Positions 1 to 8,541 of a stretch of DNA of 64,000 nt are shown here, piece by piece. The DNA is from Burkholderiaceae bacterium (GTDB lineage Bacteria > Pseudomonadota > Gammaproteobacteria > Burkholderiales > Burkholderiaceae_C). A program made the position numbers and the translations under genes. The notes beneath the pieces were generated by a model that saw nothing but the letters and a program-made list of their open reading frames with translations, did not search any database and had not been told where the DNA came from. Location: positions 992,001 to 1,056,000 of the forward strand of contig JAHCKM010000001.1 in assembly GCA_026125795.1 (NCBI GenBank). The letters are read 5' to 3'. Each line of letters begins with the position of its first letter. Position 1 is the first letter of the stretch.

Positions 1-574
1 GGTCGAACCAGACGCGCGCCCAGTTGAGCGCGCCCAGCAGCATCAGGCGCAGCGTGCGGCGGTCGGCGCCCGCCGGCAGGGGCAGCGCGGCGACGAGGGC
101 GCGGAACTCGTCCTCGTAGCCGGCGCGCAGCTCGCGCAGCCGGTCGGCGGCGGCGGGCACGTCCTGCGGATGCACGCGGATCAGGACCTGCGCGTAGTCG
201 CTGCTGCGCAGCACCGTCTCCAGATGGGCGCGGCAGGCCGCCTCGAGGCGATGCCACGGATCGGCGCGCGAGTCGGCAGCGCTCGCCGCGCGCACCGCGG
301 CCGCGAGTTCGCCGACGCCGGCCTCGTAGACGGCGACGAGCAACTCTTCCTTCGACGCGAAGTGGTAGTACACCGAACCCGGCAGCATTCTCACCGCCAA
401 CGCGATGTCGCGCATCGACGTCGCCGCGTAGCCGCGCTCGGCGAACAGCGCCGCCGCAGCATCGAGCAGTTCGGGCTGGCGGTTGTCGGAGCGCGGGGCT
501 CGGGCGGTGCGAACGGCAGGCACGGGAAGGCGGTCGGTCGGGTTGAAAAACAATCGTTCGTTTGGTTTAATCAT
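1..574 (-). CDS. TetR-family transcriptional regulator, C-terminus outside window
   Basis: Reading leftward from an ATG at 574, the frame stays open to the window edge, about 191 codons. An N-terminal TetR helix-turn-helix is clear: LLDAAAALFAERGYAAT, then MRDIA and GSVYYHFASKEELL. A ligand-binding helical domain follows. The first 17 residues (MIKPNERLFFN...) are unlike the family and contain the operator-like repeat at 547-560, so the true start may be the GTG at 523. The gene is divergent from the monooxygenase at 670 and may regulate it or itself. The family represses by binding palindromes and usually responds to a small ligand such as an acyl-CoA. Identity as TetR is secure; ligand and target are not known. 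Confidence 0.85.
   Translation of the reverse strand, partial: MIKPNERLFFNPTDRLPVPAVRTARAPRSDNRQPELLDAAAALFAERGYAATSMRDIALAVRMLPGSVYYHFASKEELLVAVYEAGVGELAAAVRAASAADSRADPWHRLEAACRAHLETVLRSSDYAQVLIRVHPQDVPAAADRLRELRAGYEDEFRALVAALPLPAGADRRTLRLMLLGALNWARVWFD
547..571. promoter_or_regulatory. Operator-like inverted repeat with plus-strand -10, between TetR and monooxygenase genes
   Basis: AAAACAATCGTTCG at 547-560 reads CGAAC-GATT-GTTTT on the minus strand, a diverged member of the CTAAC-N4-GTTAG family found at five other promoters here. A -10-like TTTAAT lies at 566-571 on the plus strand, 6 bases after the repeat, the same geometry as at 54503 and 57586. It would drive the monooxygenase at 670 with a leader of about 90 bases. 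It is the weakest of the six copies. Confidence 0.5.
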
Positions 575-669
575 GGCGTCGTGCTCCCGATTCGTCAAGA
601 CACCGGCGCGCTGCCGTTCCGATATCGGGCTTCGCTGGATGCCGTGCGTCTGCGCGCCGGCTGGAGAGA

Positions 670-2601
670 ATGGAACCCATGAACTCCGTCGCCATCGACC
701 GTCCTCGCCTGGAGCAGGCCGTGCAGGCCGCCGACCTCCGCGTGCTGCTCATGGTGCTGGTCCACACGACCGGCGACCTCGCCTGGCTCGAAGCGCCGTT
801 CCTTCCGCGCCGCGACGTGAACCTGATTCCCGACCCGGGTGCCGGCCTGGCGCCCGACGCACAGGAGCGCATCCGTGCGGCGGCGGTCGAGGTGCTCGCG
901 CGCGGCGCGGAGCCCGCGATCCATGATCCCGGCGACGAACTGATGCAGCGCATGATGTCGGTATGCCTGGGCGAGAACGTAGCGACCGAGTACGCCAGGC
1001 TCACGCGCGAGGAGATGGCGCTGATCCGTCGACGCTTGCGCTGGGCCGACGTTGGCGAGCGGTCGGCGGGGCGCGACGACCACGTGCTGATCGTCGGCGC
1101 CGGCATCTGCGGCATCGCGCTGGGCGCGAGCCTGGGCGAGCTCGGCATTCCGTTCACCATCGTCGAGAAAACGACGGAGATCGGCGGCACCTGGAACGTC
1201 AACCGCTACCCGGGCTGCGGCGTCGACACACCGAACCACGCCTACTCGTTCTCGTTCGGCCCGCGCTACGCGTGGCCGCGCTACTTCTCGCGGCGCGAGG
1301 ATATCCTCGCCTATCTGCTGGAAGTGGTCGGCTCGCTCGACTTGCGTCGCCACCTGCGCTTCTCGACGCGGCTGACGAGTGCGCGCTGGGACGACGAGGC
1401 CAAGCAGTGGGTGTCGCACCTGCTGGGCCCGGACGGCGAGTCGGTGCTGCGCTCGCGTTTCCTCGTCAGCGCGATCGGCCAGCTCAGCGACCCGTCGATC
1501 CCGCGCATCGAGGGCGCCGCCGACTTCACCGGCGTGCGCTTCCATTCGTCGAAGTGGCCGGAAGGATTGCCGGTCGACGGCAAGCGCGTCGCGGTCATCG
1601 GCACCGGCGCCACCGTCATGCAGCTGCTGCCCGAGATCGCCGACAAGGTGAAGTCGGTCGCCGTCTACCAGCGCTCCCCCCAGTGGTCGCGGCCGATTCC
1701 GGGCTACTCCGACCGGATCGGCCCCGACGCGCAATGGCTGCTCGCGCACGCGCCGTATTACGCGGCGTGGTTCCGCTTCAACATGTTCTGGCGCTACGGC
1801 GACGGGCTGCTCAAGACGCTCAAGAAGGATCCCGACTGGCCGCACCCTGAGCGCGCGGTCAACGCCGTGAACGACCGGCACCGCCGCGAGATGACGGACT
1901 TCATCCTCTCCGAACTCGCCGACCGGCCCGACCTGGTGCCCAAGTGCGTGCCGGACTATCCTCCCTACGGCAAGCGCATCCTGCTCGACAACGGCTGGTA
2001 CCGCACGCTGAAGAAGCCGACCGTCGAACTCGTCACCGAGCCGATCCGCCGCATCGTCTCCAACGGCATCGAGACCGCCGACGGCAAGCGCCGCGAGGCG
2101 GACATCCTCGTCTTCGCCACCGGCTTCAAGCTCGGCGAGATGGCGGCGCGCCTGGGCATCACCGGCGTCGGCGGACGCACGCTGGCGCAGGCCTGGGCGA
2201 ACGACGACCCCTCGGCCTACCTCGGCCTGGTGGCGCCGGGCTTTCCGAACCTCTTCTGCATGATCGGGCCGGGTTCCTCGCTCGGCCACGGCGGCAGCAT
2301 CACCTTCCAGGCCGAGTGCCAGGCGCGCTACATCACGTCGTGCATCGCGCAGATGGCCACGCGCGGCGTCGACGCCATCGACGTGCGGCCCGAGGTGCTC
2401 GACGACTTCATGCGCCGCTTCGACGCCGAACACCAGACGCTCATCTGGTCGCACCCCGGCATGTCGACCTACTACCGCAACCCGCGCGGGCGGGTCTACA
2501 CCGTGCTGCCGTGGCGGCTCGTCGACTACTGGATGTCGACGCACGATGCGGATCTGAGCGAGTTCCGTACCAGCCGTGCGACCACCGCCGTGACACCCTG
2601 A
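670..2601 (+). CDS. Flavin-containing Baeyer-Villiger-type monooxygenase
   Basis: A 643-residue protein with an N-terminal extension of about 135 residues, a FAD-binding Rossmann motif GAGICG near 143, the Baeyer-Villiger fingerprint FxGxxxHxxxW as FTGVRFHSSKW at 286-296, and a second dinucleotide (NADPH) motif GTGATV near 311. Enzymes of this family use NADPH and O2 to insert oxygen next to a ketone, giving an ester or lactone, in the cytoplasm. A second ATG at 679 is possible; GGAGA at 663-667 fits either. The extra N-terminal domain is shared with long BVMOs acting on bulky cyclic or steroid ketones. An aldehyde dehydrogenase fragment follows 16 bases on, consistent with an oxidative terpenoid-type pathway. 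Substrate unknown. Confidence 0.9.
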   Translation: MEPMNSVAIDRPRLEQAVQAADLRVLLMVLVHTTGDLAWLEAPFLPRRDVNLIPDPGAGLAPDAQERIRAAAVEVLARGAEPAIHDPGDELMQRMMSVCLGENVATEYARLTREEMALIRRRLRWADVGERSAGRDDHVLIVGAGICGIALGASLGELGIPFTIVEKTTEIGGTWNVNRYPGCGVDTPNHAYSFSFGPRYAWPRYFSRREDILAYLLEVVGSLDLRRHLRFSTRLTSARWDDEAKQWVSHLLGPDGESVLRSRFLVSAIGQLSDPSIPRIEGAADFTGVRFHSSKWPEGLPVDGKRVAVIGTGATVMQLLPEIADKVKSVAVYQRSPQWSRPIPGYSDRIGPDAQWLLAHAPYYAAWFRFNMFWRYGDGLLKTLKKDPDWPHPERAVNAVNDRHRREMTDFILSELADRPDLVPKCVPDYPPYGKRILLDNGWYRTLKKPTVELVTEPIRRIVSNGIETADGKRREADILVFATGFKLGEMAARLGITGVGGRTLAQAWANDDPSAYLGLVAPGFPNLFCMIGPGSSLGHGGSITFQAECQARYITSCIAQMATRGVDAIDVRPEVLDDFMRRFDAEHQTLIWSHPGMSTYYRNPRGRVYTVLPWRLVDYWMSTHDADLSEFRTSRATTAVTP

Positions 2602-2617
2602 AAAAAGGAACTTTGAG

Positions 2618-3088
2618 ATGAAATTCGATGCGTCTGTCAAGACTCCGGATCTGATCTATGTCGGCGGCAGGTGGACGAAGCCGTCGACCGACGCGAAGAT
2701 CGATGTCATCAACTGCGGCACGGAAGAGCATTTCCTTTCCGTCGCGGAGGCCAAGGAGGCCGACGTCAACGCCGCGGTCGCCGCGGCGCGAAGCGCCTTC
2801 GACGGGGCCCGTGGCCGCGCATGACCCATGCTGAACGCGCGACGTATCTTCGTGCGATCGCCGACGAACTCGACAGTCGGCTCGACGACGGCGCGCTGAT
2901 CTGGACCACCGAGTCGGGCGTGCTCCCTGGCATCGGCAAGAAGAGCCTTGCGGTGACGCACAAGGCCTATCGCTACTACGCCGGCCTCGCCGAGACGTTC
3001 CCGTTCCAGGAGCGCCACACGCCGAAGGGCGGCGGCAACATGGGGCTCCTGGTCAGGGAGGCGGTCGGCGTCGTCGCGGGGATCACTG
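2618..3088 (+). pseudogene. Aldehyde dehydrogenase, N-terminal remnant, frameshifted
   Basis: The frame from 2618 encodes an aldehyde dehydrogenase N-terminus (IYVGGRWTKPS, then EADVNAAVAAARSAFDG) and stops at 2824. The homology resumes in another frame as GPWPRMTHAERATYLRAIAD and runs to EAVGVVAGIT near 3088. The shift maps to the G run at 2804-2807 and is explained by one lost base. The protein breaks off where TPWNFP would follow, so the cofactor site and the catalytic cysteine and glutamate are gone. What follows is P450 sequence, so this is a deletion scar. It follows the monooxygenase by 16 bases and was probably its operon partner. Confidence 0.85.
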
Positions 3089-3331
3089 GAGCCGCCGGGA
3101 CGGCAGGATCTGATCTCGCTGCTCGCGCACGGCGCGCACACCCGCGACATGACGATGCGGGAGTTCGTCGGCAACATCATCATGCTGATGGTCGGCGGCA
3201 ACGACACCACGAGGAACTCGCTCAGCGGCAGCGTGCTGGCCATGAACCGGTTTCCCGCGCAGTTCGATCTGCTGCGGAGCAATCCTTCCTACCTCGACTC
3301 GTTCGCGCCCGAACTCAGCCGAGTTCCTTGA
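3089..3331 (+). pseudogene. Cytochrome P450, internal fragment
   Basis: In the frame reading EPPGRQDLISLLAHGAHT, then MTMREFVGNIIMLMVGG, the stretch carries a P450 I-helix, GGNDTTRNS, with the acid-threonine pair for oxygen activation. It ends at a stop after SFAPELSRVP, before the ExxR motif and the heme-ligand cysteine loop. Neither N-terminus nor heme loop is present, so it cannot be functional. It joins directly to the aldehyde dehydrogenase remnant near 3088, implying that one deletion removed the rest of both genes. The 89 bases after it up to 3420 show nothing recognisable. Confidence 0.8.
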
Positions 3332-3420
3332 TGTTCCGCACGATCAGCCGGCTTCCGGTGAGGCTGGAGGCAGTGACGCGCGGCTGATCGGGAAAGGCAA
3401 CGCCGCGCCGGGCGCGAGCG

Positions 3421-4581
3421 TCAGGCCGGGTTGCGCTGCACGAGCTGCTTGGCGATGATGATGCGCTGCATCTCGTTGGTGCCCTCGCCGATGAGCAGCA
3501 GCGGCGCGTCGCGGAAGTAGCGCTCGACGTCGTATTCGGGCGAGTAGCCGTAGGCACCGTGGACGCGCATGCACTCGAGCGCGTTTTCCATCGCCGCCTC
3601 GGTGGCGAAGTACTTCGCCATGCCGGCCTCCATGTCGCAGCGCTCGCCGCGGTCGTAGGCGCGCGCGGCGGACTGCACCAGCAGCCTGGCCGCCTCCACG
3701 CGCGTGGCCATCTCGCCGAGCTTGAGCTGGATCGCCTGGTGCTCGCAGATTGGCTTGCCGAAGGTCTTGCGTTGCTGCGCGTAGGCCACCGCGTCCTGCA
3801 TCGCCGCCGTGGCCACGCCCAGCCCGCGCGCGGCGACGTTGATGCGCCCGAGCTCCAGGCCACCCAGCACCTGCTGCAGCCCGCGGCCCTCGACGCCGCC
3901 GACCAGGCGCGACGCCGGCACGCGGTAGTCGTCGAAGCGCAGCTCGCAGGTGTCGATGCCGCGGTAGCCGAGCTTCTGGAGCTTGCGCGAGACCACGAAG
4001 CCCGGCCCCTTCTCGGCGATGAACAGACTCATGCCCCGGTGGCGCGGCTCGACGACGGGGTCCGTCTTCACCAGCAGCGCGATGCAGCCGCCCTGGCCGC
4101 TGTTGGTGATCCAGGTCTTGCTGCCGTTGACGACGTAGTGGTCGCCGTCCTTCACGGCGCGGGTGCGGATCGCCTGCAGGTCGGTGCCGGCGTCCGGCTC
4201 CGTGAGCCCGATGCCGCCGCGCAACGCCCCGCTGGCAAAGCGCGGCAGCAGCTCGCGCCGCTGTTCCTCGGTGCCGTGGCGCAGCACCGCGGCGGCCATG
4301 ATCAGGTGGGAGTTGATGACGCCGGACAGCGACATCCAGACCGACGCGATGCGCGCCACGACCGCGGCATAGGTGGCGGTGCTCAGGCCAAGCCCGCCGT
4401 ATTCGACCGGGATGATGCAGCCGAACAGGCCCATCTCCTTCATGCGTTCGACGATCGCCGTCGGGTACTCGTCGGCATGCTCGAGCCGCTTGACGTGCGG
4501 CCGGACCTCGACGCGCAGGAAGCGGTCGATCACATCCAGGATCGCGCCATCCTCGCCGTCCTGTCCGATATCCGGGTTCAT
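3421..4581 (-). CDS. Acyl-CoA dehydrogenase with canonical C-terminal catalytic Glu
   Basis: A 386-residue FAD enzyme that oxidises an acyl-CoA to the 2-enoyl-CoA and passes electrons to ETF. N-terminal helical domain to about 115, beta domain with GLTEPDAGTD and GSKTWITNSG, and C-terminal helical domain ending in EGTNEMQR. The glutamate at 366 matches the catalytic base of MCAD/SCAD-type enzymes. It is the only one of nine dehydrogenases in this window with that motif; its helix-G position, where six others carry Glu, is Gly (LELGR). The start overlaps the stop of the upstream MmgE/PrpD gene by 4 bases (ATGA), so the two are translationally coupled. Substrate unknown, perhaps glutaryl-CoA-like or short-chain by overall look. 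Confidence 0.9.
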   Translation of the reverse strand: MNPDIGQDGEDGAILDVIDRFLRVEVRPHVKRLEHADEYPTAIVERMKEMGLFGCIIPVEYGGLGLSTATYAAVVARIASVWMSLSGVINSHLIMAAAVLRHGTEEQRRELLPRFASGALRGGIGLTEPDAGTDLQAIRTRAVKDGDHYVVNGSKTWITNSGQGGCIALLVKTDPVVEPRHRGMSLFIAEKGPGFVVSRKLQKLGYRGIDTCELRFDDYRVPASRLVGGVEGRGLQQVLGGLELGRINVAARGLGVATAAMQDAVAYAQQRKTFGKPICEHQAIQLKLGEMATRVEAARLLVQSAARAYDRGERCDMEAGMAKYFATEAAMENALECMRVHGAYGYSPEYDVERYFRDAPLLLIGEGTNEMQRIIIAKQLVQRNPA

Positions 4582-5993
4582 CGGGCGAGCCCTCCCTGCG
4601 CCGCGAGTCCGTCCTGCAGGTCGCGGGCCGTCGTGCGCGCGTCGATGGCGAGCACGAGGTCGCGTACGCGCGCCGCGCGCGCCGGCGAAGCGACCAGGGC
4701 CATGTTGCCTTCGAACTTGTCGACGATCTCGGCGTTGGTGATCGGGCGCTCCTCGCCGCCTCGGTTCACATGCTCGCGGTGGCGCAGCTCGCGGCCGTCG
4801 TTCAGCGTCACGACGACCTCGCCGGAGTAGTACTTCGGGAAGGGCGAGTCGGGGTCGACTTCGTACTCCACCCGGGACGCCAGCGCGAGCACCTGTTCGT
4901 CGCGCAGCGCGGACTCGTCCAGGTCGGCGAGTCCGAAGCGGCCGCGCAGCAGCGCGGTGGCGACGATGTACGGGATGCTGAACTGCGCGTCGTAGCTGTT
5001 CTGCGGCCGCTTCTTGGTGGCCACCGGCTCGCACACCGTCTTCACCACCTCGGCCGGCACCAGCGCGCGCACGCCGCGGATGTCGGCCGCGCGCAGGCCG
5101 TGGCGCTCGCGCAGGATCGCTGCCGCGTCGGCGCAGGCGTGCGTGAAGTGGCAGGCGGGCAGCGGCTTGACGTTGACCTTCGCCAGCTCCCACACCTCGC
5201 CCAGCCCGGCCGTGGCGAGGTGCATCTCGCATGCTTCGGCGAAGCTGCCGAGATGGCTGGCGAACAGGCCGAACCGCCCTTCGTAGGCCTGGCGCGGGCC
5301 GACGAAGCCGTGGCGTGCCAGCGTGGCCGCGGTCAGGCCGGCGCCCGCCGCCCAGCCCGGGTGCATGCGCTTGGTCCAGGCGCCGTCCTGAAGGAACTCC
5401 ATGCTGCCCGAGGCCACCGAGAGGGCGATGCCCTGCGCCGAGGCGAGTTGGGCCGCGTTCAGGCCGAGCAGCCGGCCGGCGACGAGCGAGCAGGCGAAGG
5501 TCCCGATCAACCCGGTGGGGTGGAAGCCCACCTGGTGGAACCCGCCCTTGGCCACCGAGGCGAGCCGCGCGCCGACCTCCATGCCGGCCACGTGGGCGGC
5601 CAGCAGCGCCTCGCCGTCGAGCCCGGCCTGCGCCGCGGTGCCGAGCGCGCAGGGGAAGGTGCTCGCGGTCGCGTGGATCACCCCGGCGGCGTGCGTGTCG
5701 TCGAAGTCGAGGCCGTGCACGAGGATGCCGTTCATCAGCATCGCGTCGCGCGGCGCCAGGCGCGCCGCCAGCGCGATCACCGGCGTCGCGCCGCCGCCGC
5801 CGGAGAGCTCCTGCGCCGCGCTCAGCGAGCGATGCGCGAAGTCGTAGTGCGTCGATGCATGCGCGATGCCAACGGCGTCGAGGATCAGGTGGCGCGCCCG
5901 CTCGAGCACGGCGGTCGGGATGTCGGCAGGCCGAAGCCCTGCGGCGAATGCGGCCAGCGTGTCGGCAATCGTGGGGGGGCGGTCTTTGCCCAT
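4578..5993 (-). CDS. MmgE/PrpD family protein
   Basis: A 471-residue protein of the family that includes 2-methylcitrate dehydratase PrpD and cis-aconitate decarboxylase. Family signatures visible include HGLDFDDTH, HPTGLIGTF and an all-helical N-terminal half. ATG 5993 is chosen because GGAGA lies 7 bases upstream; a TTG at 6020 would extend into the -10 box. It is the first gene of a two-gene minus-strand operon with the dehydrogenase at 3421, and divergent from the crotonase at 6126, the operator-like repeat lying between. A second MmgE/PrpD gene lies at 60004, also in a dehydrogenase operon. The reaction is probably hydration, dehydration or decarboxylation of a carboxylic acid or CoA ester; the exact one is unknown. 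Confidence 0.85.
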   Translation of the reverse strand: MGKDRPPTIADTLAAFAAGLRPADIPTAVLERARHLILDAVGIAHASTHYDFAHRSLSAAQELSGGGGATPVIALAARLAPRDAMLMNGILVHGLDFDDTHAAGVIHATASTFPCALGTAAQAGLDGEALLAAHVAGMEVGARLASVAKGGFHQVGFHPTGLIGTFACSLVAGRLLGLNAAQLASAQGIALSVASGSMEFLQDGAWTKRMHPGWAAGAGLTAATLARHGFVGPRQAYEGRFGLFASHLGSFAEACEMHLATAGLGEVWELAKVNVKPLPACHFTHACADAAAILRERHGLRAADIRGVRALVPAEVVKTVCEPVATKKRPQNSYDAQFSIPYIVATALLRGRFGLADLDESALRDEQVLALASRVEYEVDPDSPFPKYYSGEVVVTLNDGRELRHREHVNRGGEERPITNAEIVDKFEGNMALVASPARAARVRDLVLAIDARTTARDLQDGLAAQGGLAR

Positions 5994-6019
5994 GCGCTTC
6001 TCCGATGGCAATTGATTCA

Positions 6020-6041
6020 ATTATAGTCGAACGATTGTTAG
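6020..6041. promoter_or_regulatory. Operator-like repeat and minus-strand -10 box between MmgE/PrpD and crotonase genes
   Basis: CGAAC-GATT-GTTAG at 6028-6041 is a close match to the CTAAC-N4-GTTAG family. On the minus strand it is followed after two bases by a perfect -10 hexamer TATAAT (6020-6025), so a bound repressor would cover the promoter of the MmgE/PrpD-dehydrogenase operon. The crotonase at 6126 reads the other way and may share the control. Confidence 0.65.
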
Positions 6042-6125
6042 GTTGAGGCGGGACGTCGGCTACGATGGCGGCCCGTGCGCGGTGGCGAGCACTGTGCAAT
6101 TCGTGCAGTGCCGAGGGGATCGACG

Positions 6126-6914
6126 ATGAATCAGGCAACGGACGCCCCGATCGTGGGCGTGGACTTCGCGGGGCACGTGGCGGTCGTCGAGATCCGCCGG
6201 CCGCCGCACAACTTCTTCGACATCCCGATGATCCAGGCCATCGCGGACGCCTTCGAGCGGCTCGAGGCCGACGCGAACTGCCGCGCGATTGTCCTGTGCG
6301 CGCAGGGCAGCGCCTTCTGCGCCGGGGCCAACTTCGCCAATAGCGACGCGACGCCGCCACAGAAGAGCCCGCGCGCGGTGAACCCGCTGTACTTCGAGGC
6401 GATCCGGCTCGTTTCGTGCGCCAAGCCGGTGGTCGCCGCCGTGCACGGGCCGGCGATCGGCGGCGGCACGGGCCTGGCGCTGGCGGCCGACTTCCGCGTC
6501 ACCTGCGCGGAGGCGCGTTTCTCGGTCAACTTCAACCGCCTCGGCATCCACCCCGGGTTCGGGCTGTCGTACACGCTGCCGCGGCTGGTGGGCCCGCAGC
6601 AGGCGGCGCTGCTCTTCTACACGGGTCGGCGCATCGGTGGCGACGAGGCGCTGCGCATTGGCTTGGCCGACGTGCTGGCGGCACGGGACCAGGTCCGCTC
6701 AAAGGCGATCGAGCTGGCGGACGAGATCGCGACCTCGTCGCCGATCGCGGTGCAGTCCACCCGCGCGACCTTGCGCGCGGGTTTCGTCGAGCAGTTCCGC
6801 CTCGCGGTGGCGCGGGAGAGCATCGAGCAGAACGCGCACTTCAAGACCGAAGATTTCGGCGAGGGCGTGAAGGCGATGGCCGAGCGCCGACCGCCGCGGT
6901 TCAAGGGTCGATGA
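6126..6914 (+). CDS. Enoyl-CoA hydratase/isomerase (crotonase) family protein
   Basis: A 262-residue crotonase. The oxyanion-hole segments are clear: GSAFCAGANFAN and AVHGPAIGGGTGLALAADF. By eye, both glutamates used by classical enoyl-CoA hydratase (rat Glu144 and Glu164) are replaced, the first region reading FNRLGIHPGFG and the second LLFYTGRRI, so plain hydration of a 2-enoyl-CoA may not be its reaction. ATG 6126 is preceded by GAGGGG at 8 bases. It is divergent from the MmgE/PrpD gene and about 85 bases from the shared operator. A decayed copy of its 3' half lies at 8885-9230. Confidence 0.85.
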   Translation: MNQATDAPIVGVDFAGHVAVVEIRRPPHNFFDIPMIQAIADAFERLEADANCRAIVLCAQGSAFCAGANFANSDATPPQKSPRAVNPLYFEAIRLVSCAKPVVAAVHGPAIGGGTGLALAADFRVTCAEARFSVNFNRLGIHPGFGLSYTLPRLVGPQQAALLFYTGRRIGGDEALRIGLADVLAARDQVRSKAIELADEIATSSPIAVQSTRATLRAGFVEQFRLAVARESIEQNAHFKTEDFGEGVKAMAERRPPRFKGR

Positions 6915-7080
6915 GGCGGCGCCTGCGGGCTCGGCGGCCGAGCGCATCCACGGGCTCGAAGCGCCCCCGCAAGCGAGGTGACCGCATCGAGGGGAAATTC
7001 AGGACGCCGTCGGCCGCACGGCCGCTCTCGGGCCCTGCACCGGGGCGTTCGAGACTCCCGCGCCGTCGACGGCGGGCCCG

Positions 7081-7965
7081 ATCTATCTTCGCCGAGCGCG
7101 GCGCTGAAGAAATCGATGAAGGCCCTCAGCTTCGGGGTCAGGTACTCGCGGCTGGCGTAGACCGCATACAGCGTCAACGGCGGCAGCGTGTAGGCCGGCA
7201 GCACCACGGCCAGGCGACCGGCGGCCAGGTCGTCTCCGACCGTCCACTCGGGCAGGAAGGCCACGCCCATGCCGGCGTGCACCGCATGATAGGTGAGCGT
7301 GCTGTCGTCCGAACGCATCACCGCGGGAAACCGGATCTGCGCCTTGCCCGCCGGGCCCTGGAGTTCCAGATCGTCGATGTTCAGGTAGGTCGGCACCACG
7401 GCGCTGCAGCGGGCGAGATCGGCCGCGGCGCGCGGCACCCCCACGCGCGCAAGATAGGCGGGACTGGCCACAAGGTGGAAGCGCAGCCCGCACAGCGGCC
7501 GGGCGATCAGCGCCGGCGATGGCTCGCGCGTGGCCCGCAGCGCGAGGTCGTACCCGTCGGCCACGAGATCGACCTTGCGATTCTCCAGGCGCATGTCGAC
7601 GAGCACGTCGGGGCAAGCCTTCCGATAGGCCACCAGCGCCTCCGCGAAGCGTCGGTTCGCACACCACACCGGGGCGCTGATCTTCAGCGGCCCGCGCGGC
7701 GCCCGCGCGCTCTGCCGCAGTGCCGCTGCTGCGGCCTCCAGGGTGTCGAGCGCCTGACGGCACTGCGCGTAGTACGCCTCACCGCATCGGTCAGGCTGAG
7801 CTTGCGGCTGCTTCGGTTCAGCAGCCTGGCGCCGAGCTCGCGTTCGAGCTGGGCGACATGCTTGCTCGCCATCGGCGGCGACAACGACAGCCGTGTCGCG
7901 GCCGACGCGAAACTGCCGGCTTCCACCACCTCCGCAAAGACTCGAAGCCTCGTCAGGCGGTCCAT
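7081..7965 (-). pseudogene. LysR-family regulator, frameshifted
   Basis: From ATG 7965 the frame encodes a LysR winged helix (MDRLTRLRVFAEVVEAGSF, then RLSLSPPMASKHVAQLE) up to LSLTDA. The rest (GEAYYAQCRQALDTLEAA and a full substrate-binding domain ending FIDFFSAAL) lies in another frame. The shift is at about 7784, where GATGC-GGTGAG lacks one base. The second frame also has no stop near the expected end at 7081 and runs on for about 150 codons opposite the crotonase. Either the gene is dead or a base is missing in the assembly. It is divergent from DoxX at 8085, the usual arrangement for a LysR target. The 166 bases between 6915 and 7080 show nothing else. Confidence 0.8.
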
Positions 7966-8084
7966 GCATGTTTCTCGGCGGGAAAGGAAGTGTTGAATGT
8001 ACGACTCTCGATCGACGGGCCCGAACGCACTAATCTCGGCGACGCATCCGCGCCGGCCCGTTGCCGCGACCGGAGACACCGCCG

Positions 8085-8489
8085 ATGACACTTTCCCCGG
8101 TCTTCGTTGCCGCCTGGACCCCGCGTGCGATGGCCCTGCTGCGCGTCGTCACCGCGTTCCTGCTGCTGCAGCACGCAACCGCGAAGCTGCTGGGTGTTCC
8201 CCATGTGGCCCTGTTCGACGGCCTCCCGCTGCTGTCGCTCCTCGGATTCGCAGGCATGCTCGAGATCGCCTGCGGCCTGCTGGTGGCTGTCGGCTGGTAC
8301 GCGCGGCCGGCCGCCTTCATCGTGTCGGGGGAGATGGCGGTGGCCTACTTCGTCGGCCATGCGTCGCAAGGCCACTTTCTGTCGCCAATGCTCAACCAGG
8401 GCGAACCGGCGGTGATGTTCTGCTTCGTGTTCCTGCTGCTGTCGGTCGCCGGCCCGGGCGCCTGGAGCGTGAGCAGGGACAGCACCTGA
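8085..8489 (+). CDS. DoxX-family inner-membrane protein
   Basis: A 134-residue protein with four hydrophobic segments at roughly 13-30, 40-60, 65-85 and 105-122, typical of the small DoxX family. An early RVVTAFLLLQHATAKL and a GMLEIACGLLVAVGW segment match the family pattern. ATG 8085 is chosen for the GGAG about 9 bases upstream; an in-frame TTG at 8061 lacks a site. DoxX proteins are linked to respiratory or redox-stress functions in several bacteria, with no agreed biochemical role. It lies between the broken LysR gene and the CDGSH protein, 52 bases before the latter, so the two may be co-transcribed. Confidence 0.85.
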   Translation: MTLSPVFVAAWTPRAMALLRVVTAFLLLQHATAKLLGVPHVALFDGLPLLSLLGFAGMLEIACGLLVAVGWYARPAAFIVSGEMAVAYFVGHASQGHFLSPMLNQGEPAVMFCFVFLLLSVAGPGAWSVSRDST

Positions 8490-8541
8490 TTCGGATCGCC
8501 GCTTCGAGTTTCCCCTTCCACCCCAGCAACGGAGATTCCCC

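Noticed and set aside
595-2640. Very long open frame on the minus strand opposite the monooxygenase
   Set aside because: High GC leaves few stops in antisense frames; the translation is Arg/Ala/His-rich and lacks any recognisable domain, while the plus-strand frame has clear BVMO motifs. Similar long antisense frames opposite most genes here were left out.
2618-3331. A genuine short protein at 2618-2824 (68 residues)
   Set aside because: Its sequence is the start of an aldehyde dehydrogenase whose continuation is in the next frame.
4578-6360. Extension of the MmgE/PrpD or dehydrogenase frames upstream of 6020
   Set aside because: The extension is Arg/Pro-rich, unlike the family, and would cross the -10 box and operator.
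6915-7080. Possible small gene between crotonase and LysR
   Set aside because: Short open frames exist but are Arg/Ser-rich, have no ribosome site and match no known fold.
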